From the NCBI RefSeq assembly GCF_000972495.1, contig NZ_LATM01000003.1:248001-312000 (forward strand): DNA of 64,000 nucleotides, in the 5' to 3' direction. A model generated the notes under the pieces. The model did not search any database. It saw nothing but the letters and a program-made list of their open reading frames with translations, and was not told where the DNA came from. A program made the position numbers and the translations under genes. The DNA comes from Hymenobacter terrenus (lineage in GTDB: Bacteria > Bacteroidota > Bacteroidia > Cytophagales > Hymenobacteraceae). Shown here one piece after another: positions 1 to 9,189 of this stretch. Every line of letters begins with the position of its first letter. The first letter of the stretch is position 1.

Positions 1-1
1 C

Positions 2-2143
2 AACCTCTTGTTCGGCGGCCGGCCCATGACCACGCCCGTGCCCGGTACCAACGTGGTGCGAGCCGACCCGCAGTTTGTGAACCCAACCACGGACCCGTTC
101 ACTGCCGATTTCCGCCTAAAAGCTACCAGCCCAGCTATTAATGTTGGAGTCAACAATCTGCTCTCGGCTACTGACCTCCTCGGCAACCCCCGCGTGGCGG
201 GTGCCAACCCCGACTTAGGCGCCTACGAGTACGATGCCGCACTGATCATCCCTTCCACTACTTGGCTGGGCGGTGGTACCACCGATTGGAACGCGGCCAG
301 CAACTGGTCGGCCGGGATACCGACCAGTACTTTGGATGCCTCCATTCCCGCTGGTGCGTCGCCCTATCCGGTGGTTGCCACTGCCGCGACTGTGCGCACT
401 CTGACCATCGGTGCCAGCGCCAGCCTAACGATGGGTGGGGGCACGCTGGAGGTGAAAGGAGATATCCGCAACAGTGGCACCTTCAACGCCACCGGCGGCA
501 CCGTCACCTTGAACGGCACCACGGCGCAAACCTTGGGCGGCACCACGCAATTCTGGAACCTGACCGTTGCTAACAGTGCCAATGTGTTCCAGGGCGGGGC
601 CGTGAGTATTCGCCGCGTGCTCACCCCAGTCACCGGTACCCTCATTGCCAACGGCCAACTAACGCTGCTTTCCGACGCGGCGGGTACGGCCTTGGTCGAC
701 AACAGCGGAGCAGGCTCGGTGAGCGGCAGCGTAGTGGTGCAACGCTACATCGACCCCAGCTCCAATACCGGCGCGGGCTACCGCCACTACAGCTCCCCCG
801 TCGCGGGCAGCACCGTGGCTGACCTGACCACGACCGGCTTCACCCCAGATGTGAGCCAGGCCGCCACCTACAATGCCTCGGCGACGCCTGGCACCACCAC
901 GCCGTTTCCCACCGTTTTCGCCTACGACCAGAGCCGCGTGACGCTCACCAACAACTACACGCCGTTTGACCGTGGCTTCGTGGTGCCCACCGCCCTGACT
1001 ACTCCCCTGGCAGTGGGCCGGGGCTATGCCGTTAATATCGATGCTGCATCGGTGGTCGACTTCGTCGGTACCCTGACCAACGGCCCGCTGACCCTGGCGC
1101 TGACGCGCAATGCCGCTGGCTCGGCGAATGCCACCGAGGCTGGCTGGCAGCTGCTGGGTAACCCATACCCCGCCCCACTCGACTACAGTCTGGTGGCGGC
1201 TAGTGACCGCACGGGCCTGGAGGCGGCTATCTATGTGAACGTGAGCACCAGCCAGTATGCGGGCACCTACCGCAGCTACGCTAACGGCATCGGTAACCCC
1301 GTGCTGCCGGTTGGCCAAGGCTTCTTTGCCCGCGTGGCCAATGGCCAGACCAGCGCCTCACTCACCTTCCGCAACAGCCAGCGCCTGACCACCGCCAACA
1401 GCACCACCTTCCAGCGCGCCGCTGCCGACGTGCGGCCCTTGGTACAGCTGGAACTGCGGGCGACGACCGGTGCTGCTGATGCGTTCTACGCCTATGCCGA
1501 AACCGGCGCTACCTCGGACTTCGACGCCCAGTATGACGCCCGTAAGCTGCCCAATTCCTCCGGCCTGAACCTGGCTTCGATAGCCAGCAGCGGCGAGGGG
1601 CTGTCAATCGACGGCCGCCCGGTTTTCACCGCTAACACCGTGCTCGCTCTGACCGTGGGCGTGCCCAACGCCGGACCCTATACCATCACGGCCGCCGCCA
1701 TCAACAACCTACCCGCCACGCTCGACGCCCTGCTCACTGATGCCCTAACGGGCCAGACCGTGAACCTACGCCAGCAGCCGGCCTACGCCTTCAGCGTGAG
1801 CCCAGCCGAAGCCACTGCCCTCATCAGCGGCCGCTTCAACCTACGTTTCGCCGCACGTACGCCTCTGGCTAGCAAAGGTGCCCTGACGGCCGCTGCCGTA
1901 GCCCTGTACCCCAACCCGGCTTACAGCACCTTCACAGTGGTGGTGCCTGCCGTAGCCGGCACCACGCAGCTGCGCGCCGATCTGCTCAACGCCCTAGGCC
2001 AGGTAGTGCGCCACCAGGATGCGGCCTTGTCCGCTACCGGCGCCCGCCTCACCATGGAAGCCACCGGCCTCGCTGCTGGCATCTACACCCTGCGGCTGCA
2101 GGCTGGCGCCACCACCGTGGCCAAGCGGGTTATTCTACAATAA
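2..2143 (+). CDS. T9SS type A sorting domain surface protein, 5' end outside window
   Basis: The frame is open from base 2, so the N-terminus and signal peptide lie outside the window; the TTG at 8 is not a convincing start. The first 80 residues have the end of a parallel beta-helix repeat protein (motifs DLLGNPRV and LGAYEY). A long Ser/Thr/Gly/Ala-rich beta-strand region follows, with TWLGGGTTDWNAASNW typical of Bacteroidota adhesin-like surface proteins. The last ~80 residues are a type A sorting domain: LYPNPA, then LNALGQVV, GLAAGIYTLRL and a final KRVILQ. Such proteins cross the outer membrane through the type IX secretion system and are released or attached to the surface. The substrate or role is not visible. 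Sorting domain certain; function unknown. Confidence 0.85.
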   Translation, partial: NLLFGGRPMTTPVPGTNVVRADPQFVNPTTDPFTADFRLKATSPAINVGVNNLLSATDLLGNPRVAGANPDLGAYEYDAALIIPSTTWLGGGTTDWNAASNWSAGIPTSTLDASIPAGASPYPVVATAATVRTLTIGASASLTMGGGTLEVKGDIRNSGTFNATGGTVTLNGTTAQTLGGTTQFWNLTVANSANVFQGGAVSIRRVLTPVTGTLIANGQLTLLSDAAGTALVDNSGAGSVSGSVVVQRYIDPSSNTGAGYRHYSSPVAGSTVADLTTTGFTPDVSQAATYNASATPGTTTPFPTVFAYDQSRVTLTNNYTPFDRGFVVPTALTTPLAVGRGYAVNIDAASVVDFVGTLTNGPLTLALTRNAAGSANATEAGWQLLGNPYPAPLDYSLVAASDRTGLEAAIYVNVSTSQYAGTYRSYANGIGNPVLPVGQGFFARVANGQTSASLTFRNSQRLTTANSTTFQRAAADVRPLVQLELRATTGAADAFYAYAETGATSDFDAQYDARKLPNSSGLNLASIASSGEGLSIDGRPVFTANTVLALTVGVPNAGPYTITAAAINNLPATLDALLTDALTGQTVNLRQQPAYAFSVSPAEATALISGRFNLRFAARTPLASKGALTAAAVALYPNPAYSTFTVVVPAVAGTTQLRADLLNALGQVVRHQDAALSATGARLTMEATGLAAGIYTLRLQAGATTVAKRVILQ

Positions 2144-2255
2144 GTCTGATTATCGCAGGCCGCCCTGTTCGGGGCGAGCCGGTTTTTCTTTCACCATCAC
2201 GATTTGCCTGAAATAAAAATCTTTTCTACGAAACGTTTCTATGTGAATTCCTCCA

Positions 2256-2468
2256 ATTAGAAAGGTCTCCGGCTTTTCAGCGGCGCGGCTGCTGGCTACT
2301 TGGGCCGTGGCTGGCAGTCCGGCCGTGGCCCAACCCAGTTCGACGAGCCCTGGCCTGAGCGTGCCGGTCACCGAAATGCCCCTCGATGGCGGCGCCTTGC
2401 TGTTATTGGCCGGTGGCGTGGGCTACGGGCTCCGCCAGCTACGCGCCTGCCAACTCGCCCGCTGCTAG
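2256..2468 (+). CDS. Small PID-CTERM-like sorted protein, apparent ATT start
   Basis: A 70-codon frame carries a signal peptide (RLLATWAVAGSPAVAQ) and a C-terminal hydrophobic stretch (MPLDGGALLLLAGGVGYGLR) followed by basic residues. This is the layout of the Bacteroidota PID-CTERM sorting tail, in which a P(I/L)DGG motif precedes a membrane segment and arginines. Only ~20 residues lie between the two signals. The in-frame stop at 2244-2246 leaves no ATG, GTG or TTG before the signal peptide. The natural start is ATT at 2256 (I-R-K-V-S, where M-R-K would be expected). Either a rare ATT start is used or the start was lost by a G-to-T change and the gene is silent. A strong hairpin follows at once. 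The fold is clear by eye; expression is uncertain. Confidence 0.5.
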   Translation: MRKVSGFSAARLLATWAVAGSPAVAQPSSTSPGLSVPVTEMPLDGGALLLLAGGVGYGLRQLRACQLARC

Positions 2469-2473
2469 AAAAT

Positions 2474-2518
2474 AGCCGATGCCCGCCTCCCATTGGAAGG
2501 TGAAGGCGGGCATCGGCT
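2474..2518 (+). terminator. Perfect 15-bp hairpin after the PID-CTERM gene
   Basis: Arms 2474-2488 and 2504-2518 are perfectly complementary with a 15-nt loop, starting 5 nt after the stop codon. There is no strong T tract, so termination is inferred from position. Confidence 0.6.
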
Positions 2519-2539
2519 AAAATCTCTCAACAAAGCATC

Positions 2540-4351
2540 ATGAAGTATAAAATAAGAGTCACTACATTCTTCCTTCAGCTATTCTGGCTCTTCAACCACG
2601 CTGCTCACAGCCAAAAACTACCACCTCTTCCAGCTGCGTTAGAATCGCTAAAACCGGTCGATATTTTTCCAAATGACGCGGCCAGTCGTTACACGTTCAA
2701 TGACGGCAATAAGGCCAGCAAACCGAGCCTGTTCGGCGCAAATGCACAGGACAATCAGCCGGTTTTCACCACCGAAGTATTTGCCCCAACCAAGAGCCAT
2801 TACCAAGTGCAAGCTTCTTGGGAAAGCGGCTTACCAGTCAAAAAAGGCGATGTTCTACTGGCACGGTTGGCCGTTCGGGCGGTTTATGCCAAACAAGAAT
2901 CCGGCGAAGCGGTAATCAACTTTTTTGTTCAGCAAACTCAACCGCCGCACGAAAAAAGCGTCATCATCGAGTTGAGTATTGGGCCCGAATGGAAAACAGT
3001 TGACATTCCCTTTGTGGCGGCAGCAGACATGCCGGCGAGACAGGCTACCATTTGCATTTCCTACGGGGCGCTGGCGCAGAAAGTGGAAGTGGCGGGCATT
3101 CAGGTGTTGAATTTCGAACAGCGCATCGCCCTACCGCAACTGCCAACCACGCGCTTCACTTACGCCGGCCGGGAGGCCAACGCCGCTTGGCGGACCGCTG
3201 CCCGGAAGCGCATCGAGGAAATCCGGACGGCGCCGTTGACTATTCAGGTGACCGACGCCAAGGGCCGGCCCGTACCCGGCGCCACAGTGAGGGCCCGGCT
3301 GGTGCAGCCGGAATTTGTGTTCGGCACGGCCGTTTCGGTAAAGGACATCAACGCGACCGACCCCAGCGCCGTCACCTACAAAAAGACCCTGAAGGAGCTG
3401 TTCAACACCGTGGTGATTGGCAACGGGCTGAAGTGGGAGCCCTGGCGCGACACCGCCCGGCGGCGGCAAACCAAGCTCGCCATCGACTGGATTCAAGGCA
3501 ACGGGTTCCGCCTGCGGGGGCACAACTTGGTGTGGCCAGGCAAGCAGTTTACGCCGACGGTGTTCAAGCAGCAACCCAACTTCGGGCCGGGCTTCGCTGA
3601 CTCCATTCGCGCCCACATTCGCAACATTGTGAGCTACACCAAGGGCAAGGTCATCGCCTGGGACGTCATCAACGAGATGGTGCACGAAAAGGACTATTTC
3701 GCCGTGATGCCGCGCACCGAAGCGGCCGAGTGGTTTAAGCTGGCCAAGAGCATCGACTCGAAGCCTCAGTTGTTTCTTAACGAATACGGCATGCTAAACA
3801 GCGTGGCCAGCCCGCGGAACATCAAGGACTACCTGGCTTTGCTGGCCGAACTGCGCACGGCCGGCGCGCCCATCGATGCCATTGGCATCCAGGGCCACGT
3901 GGGCCGGCAGCCCCGCAACCCGGCCCAGGTGCTCACCGACCTGGATATGTTCAAGGACGTGGGGTTGCCCATCCAAATCACGGAGTTTGACATTAACATG
4001 AAGGACGAGGAGCTGCAAGCCGACTACACCCGCGACTTCCTCATTGCCTGCTACAGTCACCCGAGCGTGACGGGCTTCACCATGTGGGGCTTCTGGGAAG
4101 GCGACCACTGGAAGCCCGACGCTGCCATGTTCCGCAAAGACTGGACCCCGAAGCCCAACCTGGCCGCCTGGCGAAACTTGGTTACCAAGGAATGGAACAC
4201 GTCTGTAAATCAAACCACCGGCCCCACTGGCGCGGTGAAAGCGCGCGGCCATCTGGGCCGCTACGAGATAAGCGTCAAGAAGGGGAGTATTGTGAAGAAA
4301 GTGGTTTACCAGCTTACCAAAGCGGGGGCGCCGGTCAAAGTGAAAATCTAA
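2540..4351 (+). CDS. GH10 endo-1,4-beta-xylanase with N-terminal carbohydrate-binding-like region
   Basis: This 603-residue secreted enzyme should cleave internal beta-1,4 bonds of xylan. It has a signal peptide (residues 1-25, ending AHSQ), then a ~170-residue beta-rich region resembling a galactose-binding/CBM fold. A short beta linker (LTIQVTDAKGRPVPGATV) leads into the GH10 catalytic barrel from about residue 220 to 555. GH10 hallmarks are present: GHNLVWPG near 327-333, the acid/base Glu379 in WDVINE, and the nucleophile Glu482 in ITEFD. The ~45-residue C-terminal tail is short and unassigned. The beta-mannosidase gene follows after 63 bp on the same strand, so the two probably form a hemicellulose operon. 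ATG 2540 is supported by the signal peptide. Confidence 0.93.
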   Translation: MKYKIRVTTFFLQLFWLFNHAAHSQKLPPLPAALESLKPVDIFPNDAASRYTFNDGNKASKPSLFGANAQDNQPVFTTEVFAPTKSHYQVQASWESGLPVKKGDVLLARLAVRAVYAKQESGEAVINFFVQQTQPPHEKSVIIELSIGPEWKTVDIPFVAAADMPARQATICISYGALAQKVEVAGIQVLNFEQRIALPQLPTTRFTYAGREANAAWRTAARKRIEEIRTAPLTIQVTDAKGRPVPGATVRARLVQPEFVFGTAVSVKDINATDPSAVTYKKTLKELFNTVVIGNGLKWEPWRDTARRRQTKLAIDWIQGNGFRLRGHNLVWPGKQFTPTVFKQQPNFGPGFADSIRAHIRNIVSYTKGKVIAWDVINEMVHEKDYFAVMPRTEAAEWFKLAKSIDSKPQLFLNEYGMLNSVASPRNIKDYLALLAELRTAGAPIDAIGIQGHVGRQPRNPAQVLTDLDMFKDVGLPIQITEFDINMKDEELQADYTRDFLIACYSHPSVTGFTMWGFWEGDHWKPDAAMFRKDWTPKPNLAAWRNLVTKEWNTSVNQTTGPTGAVKARGHLGRYEISVKKGSIVKKVVYQLTKAGAPVKVKI

Positions 4352-4414
4352 TTCTTTTGCTCAGGAAAAAGCGGCCAAGTACTGGCGGCTGGGTTTTCGT
4401 GCAGAAGCTACAAC

Positions 4415-7066
4415 ATGAATAAAATCGAGAGTATGCGTATTACGCAAGACATTATTTTGGGCTGGCTGCTGCTGGTTCTTTTCACGAGTCAGGCGGTGGC
4501 CCAGGCGGTAACAGCCGCGGCCACAGGCGGCAAAACTTCTACACTCTTGTCATCGGGCTGGCGGTTTCGGCAGGTGGGCAAAGACAACTGGGCGCCGGCC
4601 ACGGTGCCGGGTTGCGTGCACACCGACCTACTCGCCAGCAAGCAGATTGAGGACCCGCTTTACCGCGACAACGAAACCAAGCTGCAGTGGATTGGCAAAG
4701 TGGACTGGGAGTACGAAACCACGTTCACGGTCGCGCCCACCACGTTGCAGCGCAGCAACCTGGAGCTGGTCTTCCAGGGTCTCGACACCTACGCCGATGT
4801 AACGCTCAACGACGCGGCCATCCTGCACGCCGACAACATGTTCCGGGAGTGGCGGGCCAACGTGAAGCCTCAGCTGAGGGCCGGCGAAAACCGCCTACAT
4901 ATCCGCTTCCGCTCGCCGCTGAACGAAGTGGCGGGCTTGCCGGCCAAATACGGCTACAACCTGTTCGCCATCAACGACGAGCAGGCCATGGGCATCGTGG
5001 GCGACAAAGGCCCGGTGCTGAGCGTGTACACCCGCAAGGCGCCCTACCACTACGGCTGGGACTGGGGCCCGCGCCTGGTGTCGTCGGGCGTGTGGCAGCC
5101 GGTGCACCTCGAAGCCTGGGACGACGTCCAGCTGACCAACCTGCGCGTGGTGCAGCGGCAGCTGAGCGCGCAGCAGGCGCAACTGGCGCTGGAAGTGGAG
5201 TACGAAGGCGCTGCCTCAGCTGCTAGCCGCGAAGCCACGCTGGTGGTCGAAACCACGGGCCCCGACGGCCAGGTTACCGACTCGCGCGTCGAGCAGAAAG
5301 TCACCCTTCAACCCAACCGCCACACTCTCACGGCCGAGCTGCGCCTCGACAACCCGAAACTGTGGTATCCGGCCGGCTACGGCGCGCAGCCGCTCTACTC
5401 GTTCCGGGCCCGGCTGCTGCGCAACGGCCAGCCGCTCGACGAAGCCAGCACCCGCACCGGCTTGCGCACCGTGCAGCTGCGCCGCGAGAAGGACGCCATC
5501 GGCCGCTCGTTTGAGTTTGTGGTGAACGGCGTGCCGATTTTCGCCAAGGGCGCCAACTGGATTCCGGCCGACATTTTCCCCACGCGCGTCACCCACGGCC
5601 GCTACCGCACGCTGCTGCAAGCCGCCAAGGACGCCAACATGAACATGATACGGGTGTGGGGCGGCGGCATCTACGAAAACCAGTATTTCTACGATACCTG
5701 CGACGAGCTGGGCCTGCTGGTGTGGCAGGACTTCATGTTCGCCTGCTCGTTTTACCCCGGCAACCCCGAGTTCGTGGCCAACGTGCAGGCCGAAGCCACC
5801 CACCAAGTGCGCCGCCTGCGCAACCACCCCAGCATCTGCATCTGGGTGGGCAACAACGAAAACGAATGGGCCTGGCAGGACTGGGGCAAGGTGCCCGAGC
5901 GCGTGGGCAACTTCCGCCAGGAAGTGTGGGGCAACTACCTGAGCATGTTCCGCGACCGGCTGCCCACGCTGCTCCAAACCGAAGACCCCAGCCGGCCCTA
6001 CCTGTCGTCGAGCCCCTCGGCCGAGTTCGAGGACCAGGCCAGCTCGCAAACCCACGGCGACATGCACTACTGGAGCGTGTGGGGCGGCACGGCGCCCATC
6101 TCTGACTACGAGAAGCAGGTGCCGCGCTTCATGAGCGAGTACGGCTTCCAGTCCTTCCCCGAGTTCAAGTCGGTGCAGCAGTTCACCAAGCCCGAAGACC
6201 ACGACATCCTCTCGCCGGTGATGCGCCAGCACCAGCGCAGCAACGTGGGCAACCCGCGCCTGGTGGAGTACCTGCTGCGCGACTACCGCCAGCCCAAGAA
6301 TTTCGAGTCATTTCTCTACGTGAGCCAGGTGTTGCAGGCCCAGGCCATCAAGCTCGGCGCCGAGCACCTGCGCCGCAGCCGGCCCCGCACCATGGGCTCG
6401 CTGTTCTGGCAGCTCGACGACTGCTGGGGCGTGGCCTCGTGGTCGTCTATCGACTACTACGGCCGTTGGAAAGCCCTGCAATATTACGCCCAGCGCTTCT
6501 ACGCCCCCGTGCTGGTGAGCCCGCACGAGGAAGGCGATAAAGTGCGTTTCTACGTTGTCTCGGACCAAACCCGCGCCCTGCCGGCCCAGCTCGAAGTGCG
6601 CCTCACCGATTTCAACGGCCGCGTCTTGTTCCAACAAACCGAAAAGCTGCAGCTCGAACCCCTCACCAGCAAAGCCTACCTCGACATCCCGCGCCGCAAG
6701 CTATTGGGCAAAAACGACCCGAAAAAAGCAGTGCTCAGCTGCACGCTCCAGCAAACCGGCGGCCCGGTGCTCAGCACCAACACCCACTATTTCGCACTGC
6801 CCAAGGAAATGGCTCTGCCCAAGCCAACCATCCAAGCCACCTGGACGCAAACCACCGACAGCACCTTCCAGGTGCAGCTGCAAAGCAAGACGCTGGCCCG
6901 CCAAGTGCACTTGCAGCTGAGCGAAAAGGACGGCTTCTTCGCCGACAACTTCTTCGATTTGCTGCCGGGAGAAAGCCGAAAGTTGACCTTCAAAAGCCAA
7001 GGTCCCAGCACCCTGGCCGAGCTACGCAAACAGTTGGTCGTTCGCTCTTTAGCAGATGCGTTTTAG
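4415..7066 (+). CDS. GH2 beta-mannosidase, secreted
   Basis: This exo-enzyme removes beta-linked mannose from the non-reducing ends of manno-oligosaccharides. The 883-residue length fits family GH2 beta-mannosidases. Domains in order are signal peptide (ending AVAQ), sugar-binding jelly roll, Ig-like domain, TIM barrel from about residue 330, and C-terminal beta domains. Diagnostic motifs are GWDWGPR, RVWGGGIYE, the acid/base Glu482 in GNNENEW and the nucleophile Glu575 in SEYGFQSFP. LFWQLDDCWG is the usual substrate-pocket motif. The 93-residue gap between the two glutamates is what I recall for characterised Bacteroides beta-mannosidases. A second in-frame ATG at 4433 gives a tighter signal peptide and may be the real start. 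It pairs with the upstream GH10 gene. Confidence 0.92.
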   Translation: MNKIESMRITQDIILGWLLLVLFTSQAVAQAVTAAATGGKTSTLLSSGWRFRQVGKDNWAPATVPGCVHTDLLASKQIEDPLYRDNETKLQWIGKVDWEYETTFTVAPTTLQRSNLELVFQGLDTYADVTLNDAAILHADNMFREWRANVKPQLRAGENRLHIRFRSPLNEVAGLPAKYGYNLFAINDEQAMGIVGDKGPVLSVYTRKAPYHYGWDWGPRLVSSGVWQPVHLEAWDDVQLTNLRVVQRQLSAQQAQLALEVEYEGAASAASREATLVVETTGPDGQVTDSRVEQKVTLQPNRHTLTAELRLDNPKLWYPAGYGAQPLYSFRARLLRNGQPLDEASTRTGLRTVQLRREKDAIGRSFEFVVNGVPIFAKGANWIPADIFPTRVTHGRYRTLLQAAKDANMNMIRVWGGGIYENQYFYDTCDELGLLVWQDFMFACSFYPGNPEFVANVQAEATHQVRRLRNHPSICIWVGNNENEWAWQDWGKVPERVGNFRQEVWGNYLSMFRDRLPTLLQTEDPSRPYLSSSPSAEFEDQASSQTHGDMHYWSVWGGTAPISDYEKQVPRFMSEYGFQSFPEFKSVQQFTKPEDHDILSPVMRQHQRSNVGNPRLVEYLLRDYRQPKNFESFLYVSQVLQAQAIKLGAEHLRRSRPRTMGSLFWQLDDCWGVASWSSIDYYGRWKALQYYAQRFYAPVLVSPHEEGDKVRFYVVSDQTRALPAQLEVRLTDFNGRVLFQQTEKLQLEPLTSKAYLDIPRRKLLGKNDPKKAVLSCTLQQTGGPVLSTNTHYFALPKEMALPKPTIQATWTQTTDSTFQVQLQSKTLARQVHLQLSEKDGFFADNFFDLLPGESRKLTFKSQGPSTLAELRKQLVVRSLADAF

Positions 7067-7541
7067 CGGAGTTTGGAAACCGTTATATTTTCCGCGCTTT
7101 ACATCACGGGTCCGTTTTCGTCCTGGTTCAATTTAGGATAAATATTTGAAATCCAATGCCTAGGCTCCTATTAGTCCAAGTAGTGGATTTTCACGGCGAT
7201 TTTATGCTCAAAAGCCTGGAGCGGGTCATCCCGATGTGCTCAACGTGGAAGCCGCGCAGGGGCTTGTGTGGCGCAAGTCCTTCACGCAGATTACTCCTGC
7301 GAATACCGCATGATTGCGGACCGCTGCATGACTCACTTGTTGCTAGCAGCTAGCCTTAATTCACACTTTTGTCCGCTGGAAATGCTGACCGATGCGCACC
7401 TAGGCCTACGATAAAAAACCGAAGTCTCGCGTTACTCACGGCCGTCCCCAACTGTGTCGTGTGGGACTAGTCCCACACGACACAGTTGGGGAATAAGCAA
7501 GGTTGTTTCGCTGTAAAACCCAATTTACCAGCTATTAACCG
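7067..7541. other. Intergenic region between convergent genes
   Basis: There is no convincing gene in 475 bp. A short stretch (about 7206-7313) reads in one + frame like ordinary protein (AQKPGAGHPDVLNVEAAQ) but has no start and no recognisable family; it may be a gene relic. The region also holds the 48-bp palindrome listed separately. Confidence 0.5.
7445..7492. repeat. Perfect 48-bp palindrome
   Basis: Two 24-nt half sites, 7445-7468 and 7469-7492, meet at a central CTAG with no spacer and no mismatch. It lies between the convergent beta-mannosidase and response regulator genes. It could be a bidirectional terminator or a protein-binding or mobile-element footprint. There is no adjoining T tract. 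Confidence 0.8.
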
Positions 7542-8201
7542 CTAAGAAATTAGTCCTCGACTGACAGCCAGTTTAATGAGGGCGGCGGTATTTTTAGCCT
7601 GGGTTTTGGCGATGATGTTCTGGCGGTGCGTTTCGATGGTGCGCTTGCTGGTGAAGAGCTTATCGGCAATTTCTCCGTTGGTGAGTCCCTCAGCGATGAG
7701 CTTGAGCACCTCCAACTCGCGGGCCGTGAGGTCGGCGCCGGTGTGGCCCCCATTTTCAGTTGTTAGCATGCCGCCCGAGGATTGGGCCACCGTTTTGTAG
7801 AGCATACTGAGGCCGATTTCGGTGCACAAAAACGGGTTGCCAGCCGCCACCGTCCGGATGGCATAGGTAATTTCGGTGATGGCGGCGTTTTTGAGTACAT
7901 AGCCGAGGGCGCCGGCTTCCAGCATACGGGCCACATAGTTTTCGTGGTCGAGCATCGTGAGCACGAGCACGCGCACCTCCGGAAATCGGCGCCGTAGCTC
8001 GGGCATCGTGGCAAATCCATCTAGTACAGGCATCTGCACGTCCATCAGTACAACATCGGCGGGGGTGGCTTCGAGCATGTCAAGTAGCTCCGCACCATTA
8101 CTGGCTTCGCCCACCACTTCAAGGTCGTCGGCGGCCGAGAGCAACGCCCGGATACCGTCTCGTAAAATGGTATGGTCGTCGGCAAGCAGAATACGGGTCA
8201 T
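7542..8201 (-). CDS. NarL/LuxR-type response regulator
   Basis: This 219-residue two-domain transcription factor has an N-terminal receiver (residues 1-120) with the acidic pair Asp8-Asp9, the phosphoacceptor Asp54 in VVLMDVQMPVLDGF, the switch Thr in VLVLTM and the Lys in YVLKNA. The C-terminal LuxR-type helix-turn-helix (about 150-215) has LTARELEVLKLIAEGLTNGEIA and RTIETHRQNI. Phosphorylation by a partner histidine kinase should control DNA binding; no kinase gene is next to it. It is divergent from a paralogous regulator (8463-9113) across a 261-bp gap, which may hold shared control sites. All key residues are present. Confidence 0.93.
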   Translation of the reverse strand: MTRILLADDHTILRDGIRALLSAADDLEVVGEASNGAELLDMLEATPADVVLMDVQMPVLDGFATMPELRRRFPEVRVLVLTMLDHENYVARMLEAGALGYVLKNAAITEITYAIRTVAAGNPFLCTEIGLSMLYKTVAQSSGGMLTTENGGHTGADLTARELEVLKLIAEGLTNGEIADKLFTSKRTIETHRQNIIAKTQAKNTAALIKLAVSRGLIS

Positions 8202-8462
8202 AGCTGGAAAGATTAAGGTAGTCGAACGAGGGGATAGTCCACAAAGTTGGGCAAGCCCGGGAATACGGAAAAACCATGTCCGTATTTGTACGAACTTGCA
8301 AGATGGGGACTTGGGTTTCGAAGGGATTTATACGGCTTTTATTGTGCAGTTTATAGTTGAGCTTCTCCAAGCAAGTATTTTTGAGGCGCTTAAAATCAAT
8401 TTGTCAATGGTTACCGTTATAGGCGGACGAGTTCTGACCCGCTTAGCTCACGCCATTTTTGT

Positions 8463-9113
8463 ATGATTCGCCTACTCCTTACCGATGGCCACGCCCCGAC
8501 ACGTGAAGCACTACGCATCGGCCTTGGAACAGCTACGAGCCTGGAAATAGTAGGCGAAGCGAGTACTGGCGACGAACTGCTAGCCCAGTTAAGCAGCACC
8601 GTGCCAGCCGTGGTGCTACTAGACCTAAATTTGCCCGGCCCCGATGCCTTCGCGTTGCTGCCGGCCATGCGCGAGCAGTATCCACAATTGCGCATTCTGG
8701 CCCGGGGCGACCTCACCAATGAGCACTATGTGGCCCGCTCCTTCGACTTGGGTGCCCACGGCTACCTGCTAAAAAATGCCCTGCCCACCGAACTCGTCCA
8801 TGGCCTGATTACCGTGGCGGCCGGCCGGCCGTTCCTCTGCACGGCTATTGGGCTGGCGGCGCTGAGCCGGTTCTATGCCGGCACTCCCGTCACCGGCGAT
8901 GCTGCCCGGGCGACGCTGGGCCTCAGTAAGCGCGAAATGGAGGTACTAAATCTGGTGGCCGCCGGCCTGACCAATGCCGAAATTGCCATTAAGCTCTTCA
9001 CCAGCAAGCGCACTATTGAGACGCATCGCCAGAATATTATGGAAAAAACCCGGACCCGCAATACAGCTGCGCTTATCAGTTTAGCTGCCCGTCAGGGACT
9101 GCTGCCGGACTAG
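8463..9113 (+). CDS. LuxR-type response regulator with altered receiver
   Basis: This 216-residue paralogue of the divergent regulator has the same layout. The receiver keeps Asp54 (VVLLDLNLPGPDAF) and the Lys in YLLKNAL. The second acidic residue of the metal site is Gly (LTDGH instead of ADDH), and the conserved switch Thr/Ser is Gly in RILARGDL. This suggests weak or unusual phosphorylation switching, although Asp54 remains. The LuxR helix-turn-helix (LSKREMEVLNLVAAGLTNAEIA, then RTIETHRQNIMEKT) is nearly the same as in the neighbour, so both may bind related sites. ATG 8463 is the natural start. Confidence 0.9.
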   Translation: MIRLLLTDGHAPTREALRIGLGTATSLEIVGEASTGDELLAQLSSTVPAVVLLDLNLPGPDAFALLPAMREQYPQLRILARGDLTNEHYVARSFDLGAHGYLLKNALPTELVHGLITVAAGRPFLCTAIGLAALSRFYAGTPVTGDAARATLGLSKREMEVLNLVAAGLTNAEIAIKLFTSKRTIETHRQNIMEKTRTRNTAALISLAARQGLLPD

Positions 9114-9189
9114 GGTGTTGGGTGACTAAGTGAGAAAGTGGAACGACGCTACTAGCTTTAAATCAAGGAGAAAGGTGTCATTTTTTGTC

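Noticed and set aside
5216..6232. A 338-residue open frame on the minus strand
   Set aside because: It is antisense to the beta-mannosidase barrel, which carries all catalytic motifs.
7156..7353. A 65-residue plus-strand frame after the beta-mannosidase
   Set aside because: There is no family match, and another frame of the same stretch looks more protein-like.
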